A stretch of DNA of 64,000 bases from Opeltia flavorubescens (lineage: Eukaryota; Ascomycota; Lecanoromycetes; Teloschistales; Teloschistaceae): assembly GCA_000442125.1 (NCBI GenBank), contig KE546981.1, forward strand, positions 248,001 through 312,000, written 5' to 3'. Shown one piece after another: positions 11,381 through 23,423 of the stretch (positions within the stretch are counted from its first letter, which is position 1; every line of letters starts with the position of its first letter). Position numbers and translations under genes: made by a program. The notes under the pieces were generated by a model. The model was given only the letters and a program-made list of their open reading frames with translations, was not told the origin of the DNA and ran no database searches.

Positions 11381-12203
11381 TCGCGGGCGTTAATGCATTT
11401 TTTTCTCACCCCTGGTGCAAATATTCAAGCTAAATGGAATGAAGTCTCTAGAAGGTTTGGAGCTCGAGAAGTATGAATCATGAATTTGTATTTCTAGAAG
11501 TGGGACTGTCTGCTGGCCGTTTTAACCAAGAATTGTCTCTTCTCTCGGAAGAGCTCGGGTATGGGGGTATATTGCGAAGGGTGTGCACCTAGTACCAAGA
11601 GGGGGTGAAATCCTCTACACGCTTATCGTCGTGCCTATGTCAGAATATTTGCTTTTTTTCCATATCGCTATCAACATTCGCATGATCCTTCGACTTTGCA
11701 TATCCAAGACTTTGTTCCAACACATGGTGTCCGATGTAATGGGCTAGCTGCTTCATCGCTGACCCCAAGATCTTCGCTCTCCATGGAAAGGATCTTGACA
11801 ACACTGTTCAGCAGTCAAAGCCTCTCGGCCGCATTGACTTGTAAAACTCGTGGCGACAGCGAAGAATTGTTGACGTGTTCAAAGCCCAGCTTTTCCGAAT
11901 CACAAGCGGAAAATACCTCTGTCAATCGTTAATCTAGAGCGAGTGCCAGCACATTCTGCAGCTGTCCGGTTTGTCACCCCGCCTCGTGCCACTTGCGCTA
12001 CCACTGGTTCAACGCGCTTCTCTCATCACATTCCTCCCTTCGCCTGCATCCACCTGTTTCGAAGTGCTGCAAGACGCACGCAGCGGTACGTCTCGGTCAT
12101 CGCAATCTTCGCAATAGACAGCACAACCTTGCAGAAGCGTCAGCCGCTGCAGAAGACTCGCAGGGTTTTGCTTGGTCCGAGCAACCGCATACATAAGCTT
12201 AAA
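11381..12203. other. Intergenic, 823 nt
   Basis: The frame of the downstream protein is open back to 11943, but no ATG occurs before 12204, so this is taken as 5' UTR and promoter. Nothing else recognised. Confidence 0.45.
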
Positions 12204-13133
12204 ATGTCCCAACCACCGCTTGCCGACATTAACGCTACTACTTCGAATAAACCTCCTACTCCCACATTGACTTCGACTTCGACATCTCCGCTTGCAACTT
12301 CCGAGGACTTCAATCCAACCTCAGGCAGCACTAACCCACAATCTACTGGCGAGGAAGTCCAAAGTGAACGAAACCTAGCTCACGAAGCAGCCCTTCGCCG
12401 ATTGAACGGACTTGATTCCAAATCAAAGAGGGACAGAAGGGCTCCAGACACTGGATCGATAGCAAGCACACAGCCCGTTCTCGTTAGGGAATATTCACAG
12501 TCCTCAAGCTCGAACAGTATGAAGCAGTCGAAGAAAAGGACCTCCAGTAGACACAAGGACTCGACTGACCTGCCACCGTTGGAAAGTTTTTCATTTCAGG
12601 ATATTCTGGCATCCATTGACCCCGAGATTCATGATTCTGTTGACAAAATTGCCGAGATCTACGGTCGGAGTAGAATGAGTCTTGCCGACGAATACAGCAG
12701 TCATATGCCACCACAAGGAGATTTTCCCATGCCAAGTCTACAGGATCAAATTGACCAGGCACATATTTCCCGTTTGGAACCTGTTGAGGAGACTTCTTCC
12801 ACCAATGACGATCTTACTCAGGACCTAAGATCAGTACGTACAAGGGCAGCTCGATTATCTCTCGTTGGGAACCTGGCCAGAGGACCTGGGGACCTTTCGA
12901 GTAACCCCGTGATTTCTACTTCTGTTATCGCCCCCAATGTGCATTCTGCCACTTCACAGGAAGGTGCCAGGCGGTCAGAACTTCATCCTTCATATATTCC
13001 TCAACTACTAGCTTGGCTCAGGGGTTCCCAGGAAAACCCCAATCGCTCATCGCGTCTATCAAGAAGAGATTCCAGGGCTGCAAGTGCTCTACAAAGCGTC
13101 CTAGGCAGTAGCGTAGAACCATCACCGAGTTGA
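12204..13133 (+). CDS. Disordered Ser/Thr-rich hypothetical protein
   Basis: Single exon, 309 aa from the first in-frame ATG. The sequence is dominated by Ser, Thr, Pro and Arg and is predicted disordered. One more ordered block is ESFSFQDILASIDPEIHD with VDKIAEIYGRSRMSLADEY. Some C-terminal Arg/Ser segments look like phosphorylation targets. No catalytic motif, signal peptide or membrane segment. I do not recognise the family. The ordered block looks like a short interaction helix, which is inference. Confidence 0.65.
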   Translation: MSQPPLADINATTSNKPPTPTLTSTSTSPLATSEDFNPTSGSTNPQSTGEEVQSERNLAHEAALRRLNGLDSKSKRDRRAPDTGSIASTQPVLVREYSQSSSSNSMKQSKKRTSSRHKDSTDLPPLESFSFQDILASIDPEIHDSVDKIAEIYGRSRMSLADEYSSHMPPQGDFPMPSLQDQIDQAHISRLEPVEETSSTNDDLTQDLRSVRTRAARLSLVGNLARGPGDLSSNPVISTSVIAPNVHSATSQEGARRSELHPSYIPQLLAWLRGSQENPNRSSRLSRRDSRAASALQSVLGSSVEPSPS

Positions 13134-13492
13134 GACCGGCACAGGAATTGGCGTAGGCCATTGGTACCGATCTTGAATCATGTGTGTTTTCAGGTAGAGT
13201 CTGGACATCCGGAATACAGGTCGCATGCTATCCCTCTGATGCCCGGAATGAATCCTAACCACAAGCCCGGAGTAATCTGGGAAGAGTTCGCTGACGCTTG
13301 CTCCACGTGACTCTTTAATCAACTGACTCGAATTGTGATGACCCTCCCGCAACTTCATCACTGGTGAATCCTGTTAAGAAGCGCCAATGATCCAGGGTAT
13401 TCATCACACGGAGACAAATATTAATACGCACGACCAATCGTTCCTTAGCCACTTCCATTAAGGATTTCTACCTAGCTTCAGCAGGTAACATC

Positions 13493-13860
13493 ATGGCTTT
13501 TCAAACCTCACACAGGAAGATAGAGCAGCAGAATCCTTTGTGCTTGGAATATATCACGAAACCTTTACTTAATCAAGAGAAACGTGCCAGGGCTTTGGAC
13601 CAACTCGGACATTACCAAGCAGAGAAACAGCGACGGCGCCAAGAGGTTTTTGGGCACGGAAGCCCTGAATTGCAAAGGGGAAGCATAGATTACAAGAGGT
13701 CTACCGCGAAGGAGTTGGCTAAGGAGGACGAATTGACACAAGGCTTGGAGCGCATGCATCGTATGTACAGTCTTGTTCTCGCTCTTACCATACTAATTAT
13801 CATCCAGTGGGGGGAGCTCGGAAATCGACTCAACAAAGTGCAATGAGCAGAGTCAAATAA
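13493..13860 (+). CDS. Small hypothetical protein (106 aa)
   Basis: Two exons: 13493-13760 and 13808-13860. The intron starts GTATGT, has ACTAAT and ends CAG, and splicing replaces a hydrophobic read-through tail by LGGARKSTQQSAMSRVK. The product is basic and charged, likely helical (EKRARALDQLGHYQAEKQRRR), with no targeting signal. Family unrecognised. Confidence 0.55.
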
Positions 13861-13940
13861 TGCAACTATTTCAATCCGATATTGTCATCAAGACGATGCC
13901 TTAGTGATGAGTCGCTCAGGCTAGACTACGAGGTTACAGG

Positions 13941-15290
13941 CTAAGTGCCACTCACTTCAATTCTTCTTACAATCACCACCCCAAAAACCTCCTCCCCATT
14001 TACCATGATATTGCACTGCGCTTCCTTCGCCACACGCCCTTCCACCAAAATCACCTTCATACGCGCTACTGCCCCGGCCATAACCTGCCACGTCAACCGA
14101 TGCGGCGCCAGCCCCTGGATCTCAAACTCCGCGCCAAAGTCCCCTGGTTTATTCCATTCGCCCCACGCGCCGGGTAGAAAGCCATCGGGACCTTCATGTT
14201 CATCGCGGATCTTGGAGTCGGCGTACAGGCGGGCGAGCAGTAAGACTTGGAGGATTGCGCTGGAAGGGAGGGGTCCGCCATAGTTGCATTGAAGGTCAAC
14301 GTTGATGGAGTCGGTAGGGAGGGAGGAGGTGTCACTAGATGATAAAGGAATGAAATCAGTAAAATACTCCCTTAATTATCTGTCCAGGAGCAATGTCTCG
14401 CGAGGAGAAGAAAACCTTGGCAAAGAACGATCAGGTTTTCTTCTACTACCGACTAACCTTTTCACAACCCCCTCCACAGTCCCATTCCCACCCTCACCCC
14501 CATCCCCTCCAACATCCTTCCAAATCTCCTCCAACATCCCCCCAACACCTCCACTGCCCACAGCCACACCCCCCCATGCCTCCAACTTCTCCCCTGAACT
14601 CTCAACCTCAAAAACAACACCCTCGTTCCTCCCTCCCTCGAGGAGATAAAGCCTTAACCCTATCACCACATCCCGGCAAACTTGATACGTCAACCCTCTA
14701 TCTTTGAGTTTCTCCCTCCCTACCTCCCCCCCTCCTGTGTCCACCCCCTCATCTCCCCCAGCAATAACAGAAGAACTCGAAACGAAAAAATACCCCTCCA
14801 CTCCCCCCGGCGTTGTCGTTAAATACTCATACGCCGGCGGCGCAGACGGATCATAACCGGGATGTGCATGCGCGCCCTTTTGAGCGATGTAGTGGTTTAG
14901 GTCTGAGAGAGTGCGGGAGAGGAGGATGTGTAGGGAGTAAGGGTTTAGTGGGGGGCCGGGGGAGAGCCAGAGTGTGAGGGGGGTGTGGGGGATGGGGAAG
15001 CGGGTTGTGAATGGATTTGAGGGGGTGGAGCTGGGAGGGGGTTAGTTAGTGGGATGGTTGTTTTTTTGTTTTTGTTTGGGGGCTTGNNNNNNNNNNNNNN
15101 NNNNNNNNNNNNNNNNNNNNNAGGGAGGGAGGGGGAGGAGGGGGGGGATTTACTTTGATGTATTGGTTGTGGAGGTCGTTGACTGAGATAGTGAGGCTGG
15201 GAGTTGTGGTGGATTTGAAGCCGGGATGGCGGATGCGAGGATTGTGGAGGAGGAGAAGAGGGTAGTAAGGAGGAGTGGGGAGACGCGCAT
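13941..15290 (-). CDS. Secreted hypothetical protein
   Basis: Exons 15290-15154, 15030-14458 and 14334-13941 (367 aa). Intron 1 contains the N gap, so its length is uncertain, but its ends (GTAAAT; ACTAAC then CCCAG) and phase fit. Intron 2 is 123 nt (GTTAGT...CTAG). A signal peptide is clear (MRVSPLLLTTLFSSSTILASA). The mature part is Gly/Glu-rich with few cysteines, then a conserved-looking C-terminal half (NYGGPLPSSAILQVLLLARL, WGEWNKPGDFG). No carbohydrate-active or protease motif recognised. Possibly a secreted fungal protein of a family I cannot name. Confidence 0.65.
15087..15121. other. Assembly gap (35 N)
   Basis: Run of N in low-complexity G/T-rich sequence inside intron 1 of the secreted-protein gene. 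True length is unknown. Confidence 0.99.
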
Positions 15291-16010
15291 TCTCAAGACA
15301 GGATGGGAATGGTAGGTGGGTACTCTTTAGGGGTGCGTTTCCATCCCCTACTTAAACCGTATGAGGAAATGAAGAATTGAAGTCATAAAGAACAGGGCAA
15401 TTGGAGTAGAGAAAAGACCAAAGGGAGAAAGAGAGCTATTACCCATCCTCGAAAAGATGGATATCGACATACTGCCATCTCGATGAGATATCAGGTACAA
15501 TGTACAATGACAAGAGCGCATCACCGATTGGACGATATAGCACATCCCTCCCTCAATACTCTAGAAGCGACACCCGTGAAAGTGTAATGTGGGCTGACAT
15601 ATTTGACGGAGTTGGCTGCGGATGTAACTCGACATTCGCGCATCGGAAGATTTTCTCATTCTGCACATGATCAACAGGAGAAAAGATGATTGGATTGTTT
15701 TTGAGATATGAGCTGTGACTTGCTGAGGCGGGTGTTGGACGACAAAGGATGTAAGCTTGTGGTTTATGGTAGTGGTCCAGTAGGAGATAAGCAGTCATAA
15801 TCGAAGGGAATAACGTGTGGCCGAAGTGAGAAAAAGATATGAGACGAGGCAGAGAGATGTCCTATACCTGATTATATATCTTCTTCCTATCCAGATATTT
15901 TCAATTCAACCTCCAAATATGGTCAAAGTATATACTCCATTCCTCCCACTCATCCTAGAAACGCCTGATCATCAAAATCTCCCAACGCCCAACCCAGGTG
16001 TATCTTTTCA
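15291..16010. other. Intergenic, 720 nt
   Basis: 5' flank of the secreted-protein gene and 3' flank of the WSC peroxidase. Only short unsupported ORFs. Confidence 0.45.
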
Positions 16011-18469
16011 CTAAACATTAGCTTTATAAATACTCAATCGATTCCCCGCCCCACAGAGCTGCATCCCATTCCCCGCGCAAACATATCCACAATCCGCCTC
16101 CCCAACCTTGGTCGTCGGATTACTATACGCATTGCCACAGTAACACTGACTTCCATACTCTGCTCCAAAGATACTGTATCCCTTACAAGCCGTCGCGCAC
16201 CGCTCAATCGTCAGCGCGGAATCCGGCACGTACTTCCCCGTCAGCACCCTCGCTGATCCAGAGTCCGTGTAGCAACCCGCGTACGTGTAGCCAGGTATCG
16301 TGGCGTTGGAGGGCACTTGTTGGGTGCTTTTGAAGAGATTCATCCGATTGCCGGCGCCACAGACTTGGGTATTGTCGCCGGAACATTTCGTAGAGCAGTC
16401 GGAAGCAGGAGCGGGAGAGGTAGGGTTCGTGAAAGCTTGGCCGCAGTAGCATTGGGAGCCATATTCGACGCCCCAGTAGAGAAAGCCAGTGCAGTATGTG
16501 GAGCAGGACTTGTAAGTCATCGTGGAGCTGGATGTAGAACGACCAGTGAGAACACGGGCGGAAACGGAGTCGGTGTAGCAGCCTTGGTAGGCGTAGCCGG
16601 AGACGGATGGAGTAGCGGATGATGATGTTGTTGATGAGGTGGAGGAGGAGGTAGTGCTAGTGGTAGTTCGCAGCGTCGTAGAGCTTGATGAAGCTGATGA
16701 TGTTGATGATGAAGCTGAGGATGTTGACGATGAAGACCCTCCAGATCCCAAGGGCTGGCAGGTTGCGCCTAAATCACCGGTGCTCTTGAAAGAATCTGAA
16801 GCCTGACCGGATACGAGATCAAATTTGGTATTTTTAACCTGAGATGAGTCCAGGGTATAAGTGCCCACAACGATGCTGTAAGGACCGACAGTCGATTGTT
16901 TCGTCATGGTCACTGTCTGAGATTGTAAATCTGGAGTGATGTAACCTCTAGGAACTTTCAAGGAGAGGACCAGATCTGCTGATGTAGCGGGGGAGCGAAC
17001 CTATAATTCATCAGCAATAAGTCTTACTATCAAAGTCTACGCCTAAAAGTCCCCATCGAAGCTCATGGAAAGAAGCAAGGGTGTACGGCTTACAGCAGCT
17101 GTAACCGTCAAAGCATTCCCAACCACGCAGCTCTGAGGAGCTTGGAGCATGACGCTATCTTGAATCGGAAATCCCTGGCCGCCGTTGTTGTAGAGCTCGG
17201 TGCCGCCACTTGCCAGAGTAATAAGCACGTTGAAGGCTGAAATCGAGGACTGGGAAGGTATGCGCGCAGAGAATGCGTAGAACTGTCAATTAAACTAGTC
17301 AGACTCATGTTCCTATTCAAGAACGAAGGACTTACACTGAAAGTATCGTCAAAACCAGCGGCGGTACCCTTGGTGGTTGCACTGATCTGACAAGTACCAC
17401 AGTCACTTCCTCCAGTACGATCTTTGTATACTAGTTGCACACTGGATATTTGGCTAGCTGGACGGGAAGTGGTTCTAACTCGAATCTCGCCTGCAAATTG
17501 GATCTCACTCCCACCAGCTTGTAAAGTAAGTTGAAGAGCGACTGGCTTCACATCGTACGGTACAATGGGATCAGTGAGCGTGACGCTACCAGGCACAACT
17601 TCAATCATCTTCTGCAACATTGCCTGACACGTACTTTGGAAGGTCGCTGGGTCTGCCATTGTACTTATTGTCGCGTTCCCATCAGAATTGAAAACTCTGA
17701 AATCCGAATCTCTACCGGCAGCTCTCGATGGACCTACAACCAACGGATCCGTAGACTTTCCGCCTACATAATCCGAAGCAATCTTCTCATCGAACTTGGC
17801 TGTTGAATCGAATTGCTTGAAGTCGTTTGGTGCAGTACCAGCTGGTACGATTTGTGGGAAATTCTTCGATTTGACTCCTCCAAGAGTATGCCCACATGCG
17901 ACCACGGCGATCATCTGGGAAGAATCGAAGCCCATTCTCAAGAATTGGTTTTGGAATGTACCGAGGGAATTTTGCGGTTGTGGCACGCCTGGAGAGCCAG
18001 CTTCGGTTGCATCGATTCTTCCAGTCTTGACGGGTATGATGGGTCCTCCGCATGACCTTACAGCGGTGTACATACCCATTGCGATTAGGTCGGACATTGA
18101 TGATCGGCTTGTCAGGTACGGTGTGAAGGTTGTCAAGGTAGTGTCGAAGTCGGGAGTAGGATTATCTCCACCGAGCTCGAAAACGATGGAGGCATCCAAG
18201 CCGCCGTTGCCAAGGTAGACATTTCCAGTTGCCATATCATGGAAAGCCGTTCGAATCCATTCGGCTGCAGCGATTCGGCCAGCACCGTTTGCTGAGAAGC
18301 CACATGGAGTGACTGGGACTGCGAACCCTCTTGCTCGGTAGCCAGTATTCAGCATCATGATATCCTCCAATTCGTCCATAGATGAGGGCCATGTGGGCGC
18401 TGCTAGTCCTAGTTGTGAGCATATTGAGAAGCTATAGCTCAAAATGAGCGCAAGGCTCTTGAGTCCCAT
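16011..18469 (-). CDS. Secreted haem peroxidase with two C-terminal WSC domains
   Basis: Exons 18469-17336, 17282-17094 and 17000-16011 (770 aa); introns 53 and 93 nt, both phase 0. A signal peptide ends near residue 24. The peroxidase domain resembles fungal class II-type enzymes: distal site RTAFHD (Arg73, His77) and proximal ACGHTLGG (His194). A beta-rich middle follows, then a Ser/Thr linker (about 526-574) likely O-glycosylated. Two WSC modules come next (about 575-664 and 672-764), each with GCYTDS, a YGSQCYCG motif and QVCGAGNR-like ends. WSC domains bind polysaccharide, so the enzyme is probably held at a cell wall. Ligninolytic surface residues cannot be judged here. Confidence 0.9.
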
Positions 18470-19295
18470 GACAGCAGCAGATTAAGATTATGAATTACTT
18501 TGTAGAGAAATGACAGAACGAGAGACTGGACGGCTACGCGACGAGAAAAAGAAAGTAGGAAACTAGAATATAAGAGAATGTAGGTCCATTGAGACAAAAA
18601 AGTCCAGCTGACGGCAGGATGCGGAGAATAAGCAGCTCCTCGAAGTAGAAGAGGCCGAAGCCTTGGAGGCCTCCACAACATCGGAATAGGCTGCATGGCG
18701 ATGTTCGAGGCCAACAGAATATTCGGCCGTCAGCCGAAGATAGCTCCAGCTGATCCAGTGGGAGAGAAGGCTAAGGGCCGGGCCATACACCATCCAACCT
18801 GTGTATCGTATTCACGAGGAACTAGTGATAGGCGGACGTATGGCGGCATCGAATCAGATGTGGAGATGAAGCGATCATGCACCAGGTTCTCCACATGGCC
18901 ATGCATGAGCTGGTGGGGATTTAATGGCGGAATAGTGGGGAGCTTGGGGGGACGAGTTAAGAATAGCCTATCAAGCCTGGGGCTTGCAGAGCCCGAATAC
19001 GGTTAAACATGTAGCCCGTCTATCATCCGGTTTATCACCGAACAACGCCTAAAGAGCTACTACAAATTGATAATATCCTGATAGGTCAATTCTCCCCATT
19101 TGTATATTTCATCAGCTCCTCCGCTTAGGAACTCTTAAGATTGCACTTGATCTTGGCGCTTTGTCAATCTATTGAATTCCGACTTGCTTCGTAATCGAGG
19201 CTCTGAAAACAGATACATTCTGAAAAGCTGTTGGGTATCGTTGATAAAGAACACGGACTTGTTCGTCCAAATTAATCTCTGCCTGGTCTTCCGAA
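18470..19295. other. Intergenic, 826 nt
   Basis: Promoter of the peroxidase and 3' flank of TAF11. The plus-strand ORF 18695-19006 has no supporting feature. Confidence 0.45.
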
Positions 19296-20662
19296 TCATC
19301 CAAATAATCTCCTCCCCTTCCCTCGCCCTCCAACAAAGGTTCCCTGCACTCCCATTCCCATGAGACTTATGCCGCCCATTCCAATCCCTGCTCCTTCCCC
19401 ATTTCGCCTATGCCGCCGAAATCCCTCTCTAAAATCAGCGGGTAAAAGTGGTCCCAAGTATTCTGGCTTTGGCTTCTCCGCCTGTTGAACATTCTTCTGA
19501 GCCTGAGACGGCGCAATTCCGCTGGATCCGGGAGGACTGGACATGGGAAGATCACCTAGAAGGTTCGAATTCTGGCGAGGGGGTGAGTAGGAAGGTCTTG
19601 GACCATTGGCTGCGAAGTCCAAAGGTATTGAGGAACTTGCCGGCCGAGGTGGTGAGGATGAGGTACCGAATATATCATTGTGGTTGAGCTCCGGGGGCCC
19701 GTCATTATCGCTGTCCGTCTCTCGAGGTGCATCGGTGAGCGTAGTAGCACTTTCGAAGGACGATGGTAAGACAGTATCCTGGGTTGAGTTACCTAGCGGT
19801 TGGCTTGCGACTGCTGTTTGGGATGATTGCGGTCGCGATGGGGTACTTGGGTATGCTGCTGCTGCAACAGCGGCATTTTGCTCCTGGACGTCGCGTGCGC
19901 CTTCGACTAGGAGTCCTACGAATACTTTCATATAGCCATTGATACCTGTGACAACGGATGGAGGAACTGATTGTGATAATGTTTGGTTGACAATCCTTCG
20001 AACAGTCTCTTTCCGGAGTTTAATACGACGCATGGCTTCATATCGTTGTTGTTGATCGCTGTTGAAATGCTCGAGCAGGAAACTATCGAACAAGAATTAA
20101 TACAGGCGAGAGATCTTAGAGCGCAAGAGGAAGCCATCGACGAGGGAATTGCTCACGCTAGATCTGCCTTTTCTTTTCGCTTCTGTTGCTTGTCCTGATC
20201 TCCAAAAACGCCCTCATTCTCATCTACATCATCGTCCTCCTCCTCTGCCTCCTCTGCCAGCTGCCCTGCCGCGCTGACAGCATCGACTGCAACTGCATTA
20301 CCCCCGCTGACGACGCTGACAGCTTCATTCTTCTTCTTTCTTCCTCTCTTCTTGCCTTTCACTTGTTGAGTGCCTGATGTCATGATGCTGTGTCGCCCAG
20401 TAACACCAGTCACATCGCTTTCCACGCTCGGACTTCGCTCGCCAATGTCGACCGCTGATTCTTCTGGAGGAAATGAGGTTTGGCGAAGAGGATGTGAGGT
20501 TGCAGGGGTAGAAGCTTGTGAAGCATTTGTAGGTTTACGTCGTTTTGCACCAGGGGGATGAGAGGCCACGGAGAGAGAAGGGCGCTTTTTGGGGTTTGGT
20601 AGCGTTGCAGAGGATGGATATGGGGGAGAAGTTACAGGTGATCGGTAAGGAGGTGAAGCCAT
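19296..20662 (-). CDS. TAF11: TFIID subunit TAF11
   Basis: Exons 20662-20157 and 20082-19296 (430 aa); the 74-nt intron (GTGAGC...TAG) joins ADLA to FLLEHF in frame. The N-terminal 165 residues are basic and disordered, with KKRGRKKK and an acidic run before the fold. The TAF11 histone fold follows at about 170-237: QRYEAMRRIKLRKETVRR, NQTLSQSVPPSVV, INGYMKVFVG, ARDVQEQ. TAF11 pairs with TAF13 inside TFIID. The C-terminal extension of about 190 residues is Pro/Ser- then Gly-rich. Start is the first ATG giving MASPPYRSP. Divergent from COG2, 144 bp between starts. Confidence 0.88.
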
Positions 20663-20806
20663 TTTGGCTTTCGTTGATCTTGAACGACGTGAAGAATGAT
20701 GGATGGACTGCAAGGTTGCGAGGGTTTGAAGGTTACTGGGAGCCCCATCCTTGTAGGGCTGAGCTCTAGAGCTCGATCCCACCAAGTCTCTCTTGCGAGC
20801 CGCAAA

Positions 20807-21697
20807 ATGTCTAACAGATTCTTTGTAAGTCTGGCCGAGGCAAGTCAAATGTACATATGGGTTGACAGTTGATAGTTCGATGGATCTGACTCTTCAGATT
20901 CCGGAGAAGATAACCTCCCATACCCGGAACCCCTCGCACGATCCGCGTTTCTCACTCCGGATTTCAACCCCTCAACATTCCTCGCAAGTCTCAAAAATCG
21001 ACACCAGACTCTAGAAGACCTCCGCGCCGAGCTTCGCACTCGGAGTCAGGACATCAGCAAGGAGTTGCTTGATTTAGTCAATGACAACTACCAGGATTTT
21101 CTATCCTTGGGGAGCAGTTTGAAGGGTGGAGATGAGAAAGTCGAGGAGGTCAGATTGGGGCTATTGGGATTTAGGAGGGAGGTTGAAGGTTTGAAGGGTA
21201 AGGTCGATGAGAGGAAGAACGAAGTGGAAGATTTGGTTGCTCAGAAGAAAGAGATTAGGAGACAGATGCAGCTTGGTCGCGCATTGTTGGATGTCGATCA
21301 TAGACTTCAGGACTTGGAGCGGAGCTTGATGGTCACGCCGGTTGAGACTTCAGATAGCCTCAAAGGAAACAATGTTGATCACGATGTCAGCGACGATGAA
21401 GATGATAGCGACGAGGAACAAGCAGGCAACGCATCAACAGCGCGATTGGATAAGCATGTGAGACAATACCTACTCGCAAGGCGAATAATGGATGGCATTG
21501 GACCAGACCATCCGTTCATAGTCGGCCAGGAAGGCAGAATGACGAGGGTAAAAAACACAATATTGCTCGATTTGGGGAATGCATTGAAACAATCGAAGAG
21601 TCATGACGCTGAGCATACTACAAAGCTCTTAGGCGCATACAGAGATCTGGGCGAGCCGCAAGAAGCGTTGAAGATTGCAAAAGAACTGAAGCCATGA
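20807..21697 (+). CDS. COG2: Conserved oligomeric Golgi complex subunit 2
   Basis: A very short first exon, 20807-20824 (six codons), then 20876-21697 (279 aa); 51-nt intron GTAAGT...TAG. The N-terminus after joining is acidic with DSSDSGEDN and LPYPEPLARSAFLTPDFNP. It is followed by the COG2 helical core: LEDLRAELRTRSQDISKELL, NDNYQDFLSLGSSLKG, then a coiled coil. Golgi vesicle-tethering role is known for the family. It is far shorter than animal COG2, as is usual in ascomycetes. Convergent with uL1m, 113 bp between stops. Confidence 0.88.
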
Positions 21698-21810
21698 GAA
21701 GAAAAGTTATAAACATGTGAACTTTGAGGGTTGAAGAGGGTGATGTGTGTACAATACAAAAATCCCGTTCGCAAGTTCGAAACGTGCGAATATCTTCTAT
21801 CAGAATTCAA

Positions 21811-22820
21811 TTATAGTACGGAGAGATCTCGAGTTGACGGCGAATCCGGGCTTCGAAAGTCTCCGTTTAGTGAAAAGCCTGGAGCATTGGTAGAGCTGAG
21901 GACCTATCCATCCATTAGTATAAAGGACAATCATCAAGCATCCAACACCTACCACTTCATGAATCTCCTTATTGACCTTTTCACTAAGCAAGCCAATGTC
22001 TTTCTTGACCTCGTCCATAAATGTCTGGATATTGGCCCCTAACTCCTCGGGCGTAAACCCAAGCTGACCAATAGCCATCCTCAACACCCCATTCCTCTCC
22101 CTATATTCACTTCCACCCACCAGACCCTTGACACTTGCACTAACGTCCTTGACAATGGTGCCAAATTTGGCGCTTGGCATAAGCCCTCTGGGACCCAGTA
22201 TTCTTCCTAGCCCAGCCTTGTTCATCTTGGTCACGCTGTCTTGATGGCATATGCACCTATCAAACTCAATCCGACCGTCCTTGACTGCGTCAAAGACGGT
22301 ATCTTCACCGACTACTGAAGCCCCTGCTTTCTTTGCTGCTTCTGCCTCCTTGCTGTCTGGCGGACAAATTACGCATATTCTTATTGAGGTGTCAACCGCA
22401 TGTGGGAGGCGTAGTCGATTACGTACAGTCGGAGCGTTTTTTATTGTACGGAGCTTCACGGCGAGGTCGTATTTGGGAGAGGTAGGAGGTCTGCCAACTT
22501 CAAATGCTTTGATGTATCTATTCAATGTTTGAGCAAGGCGTCTTTTGTAAGACTACCGGAGAAGCCTGATCTTACCTCATGGCATCGCACAAAGAGTATT
22601 GCTCTGCATCTTTGAGGTCATACTGTTTGAAGTCGACTCTCGCTTTCCTTTTCTTTTTGGGCTGGTCTCTTGCCCTGTTGTCACCAATGCTTTTGCCTGA
22701 GGCGTGTCGAATGGGTCCAGAACGGTTGGCATATCGTAAAGCTGCCAGATGTGTGTTGAGTTGAATTGTAGTCCGCAGCTGCTGTAGAGTGATACGAGGG
22801 GCAATTGCTGTAGTAGCCAT
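21811..22820 (-). CDS. MRPL1: Mitochondrial ribosomal protein uL1m
   Basis: Exons 22820-22576, 22517-21953 and 21903-21811 (300 aa). Intron 1 is 58 nt; intron 2 is 49 nt with ACTAAT. Read-through of intron 2 gives a false C-terminus; spliced, it ends EVVLSSTNAPGF...DLSVL. The N-terminus is a basic presequence. L1 signatures: YDLAVKLRTIKN, GRILGPRGLMPSAKFGT, FTPEELGANIQTFMDEV. Binds the L1 stalk rRNA of the mitoribosome. Confidence 0.9.
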
Positions 22821-23423
22821 GGCGTTGGCGCAAAATATCTGGATCATAATTTGGTACAGCTGATCCAAGAGCTCTCACCGCAAATGCCAAGACGCCAAAA
22901 AGCCGGAAACTATTCCGTCAAAGGGGGCCAGTATTTTGTTTCCGAGGGAGCAAGTACAGAAACATATATTGCATCTTCATTGGGAGAAAAGACCTGTTGT
23001 TTGCTTTAGATTATCGATCGCTGCCCCGACCCTTTGCTTTCCATGATTGACACGATTAAAATGCTTGATTCGAGTATCCATGTCCACGAGTAACTACCTC
23101 GACTCGGCTGCTCCTTACAAATTAAATCTTGTTTTCCTGTCCTTCACAATCATACGTAGATAGTCTTCTCTTCTTCTTTCTGTTCCATGTGTCTACCATA
23201 TCAGAGCTGAAATCATCAACACCTCGGCTTGCTTTCACAGCGCGATGCTTTATCGTCCGTTTGAGCCAATAAATTGGACGGCAAAGATAGTCAAATTCAA
23301 AATATCAGACCACCCACTAGAAGGATTATTGTCATGAGTCATCAAACTTCGTTTTTTCCTTTCCTCAACGCCTCCAAGCGTATATGATCCTGAGTTGTAT
23401 GGTCATCGAATAGACATCAATTC
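22821..23423. other. Intergenic, 603 nt
   Basis: 5' flank of uL1m and 3' flank of exopolyphosphatase. No feature seen. Confidence 0.45.
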
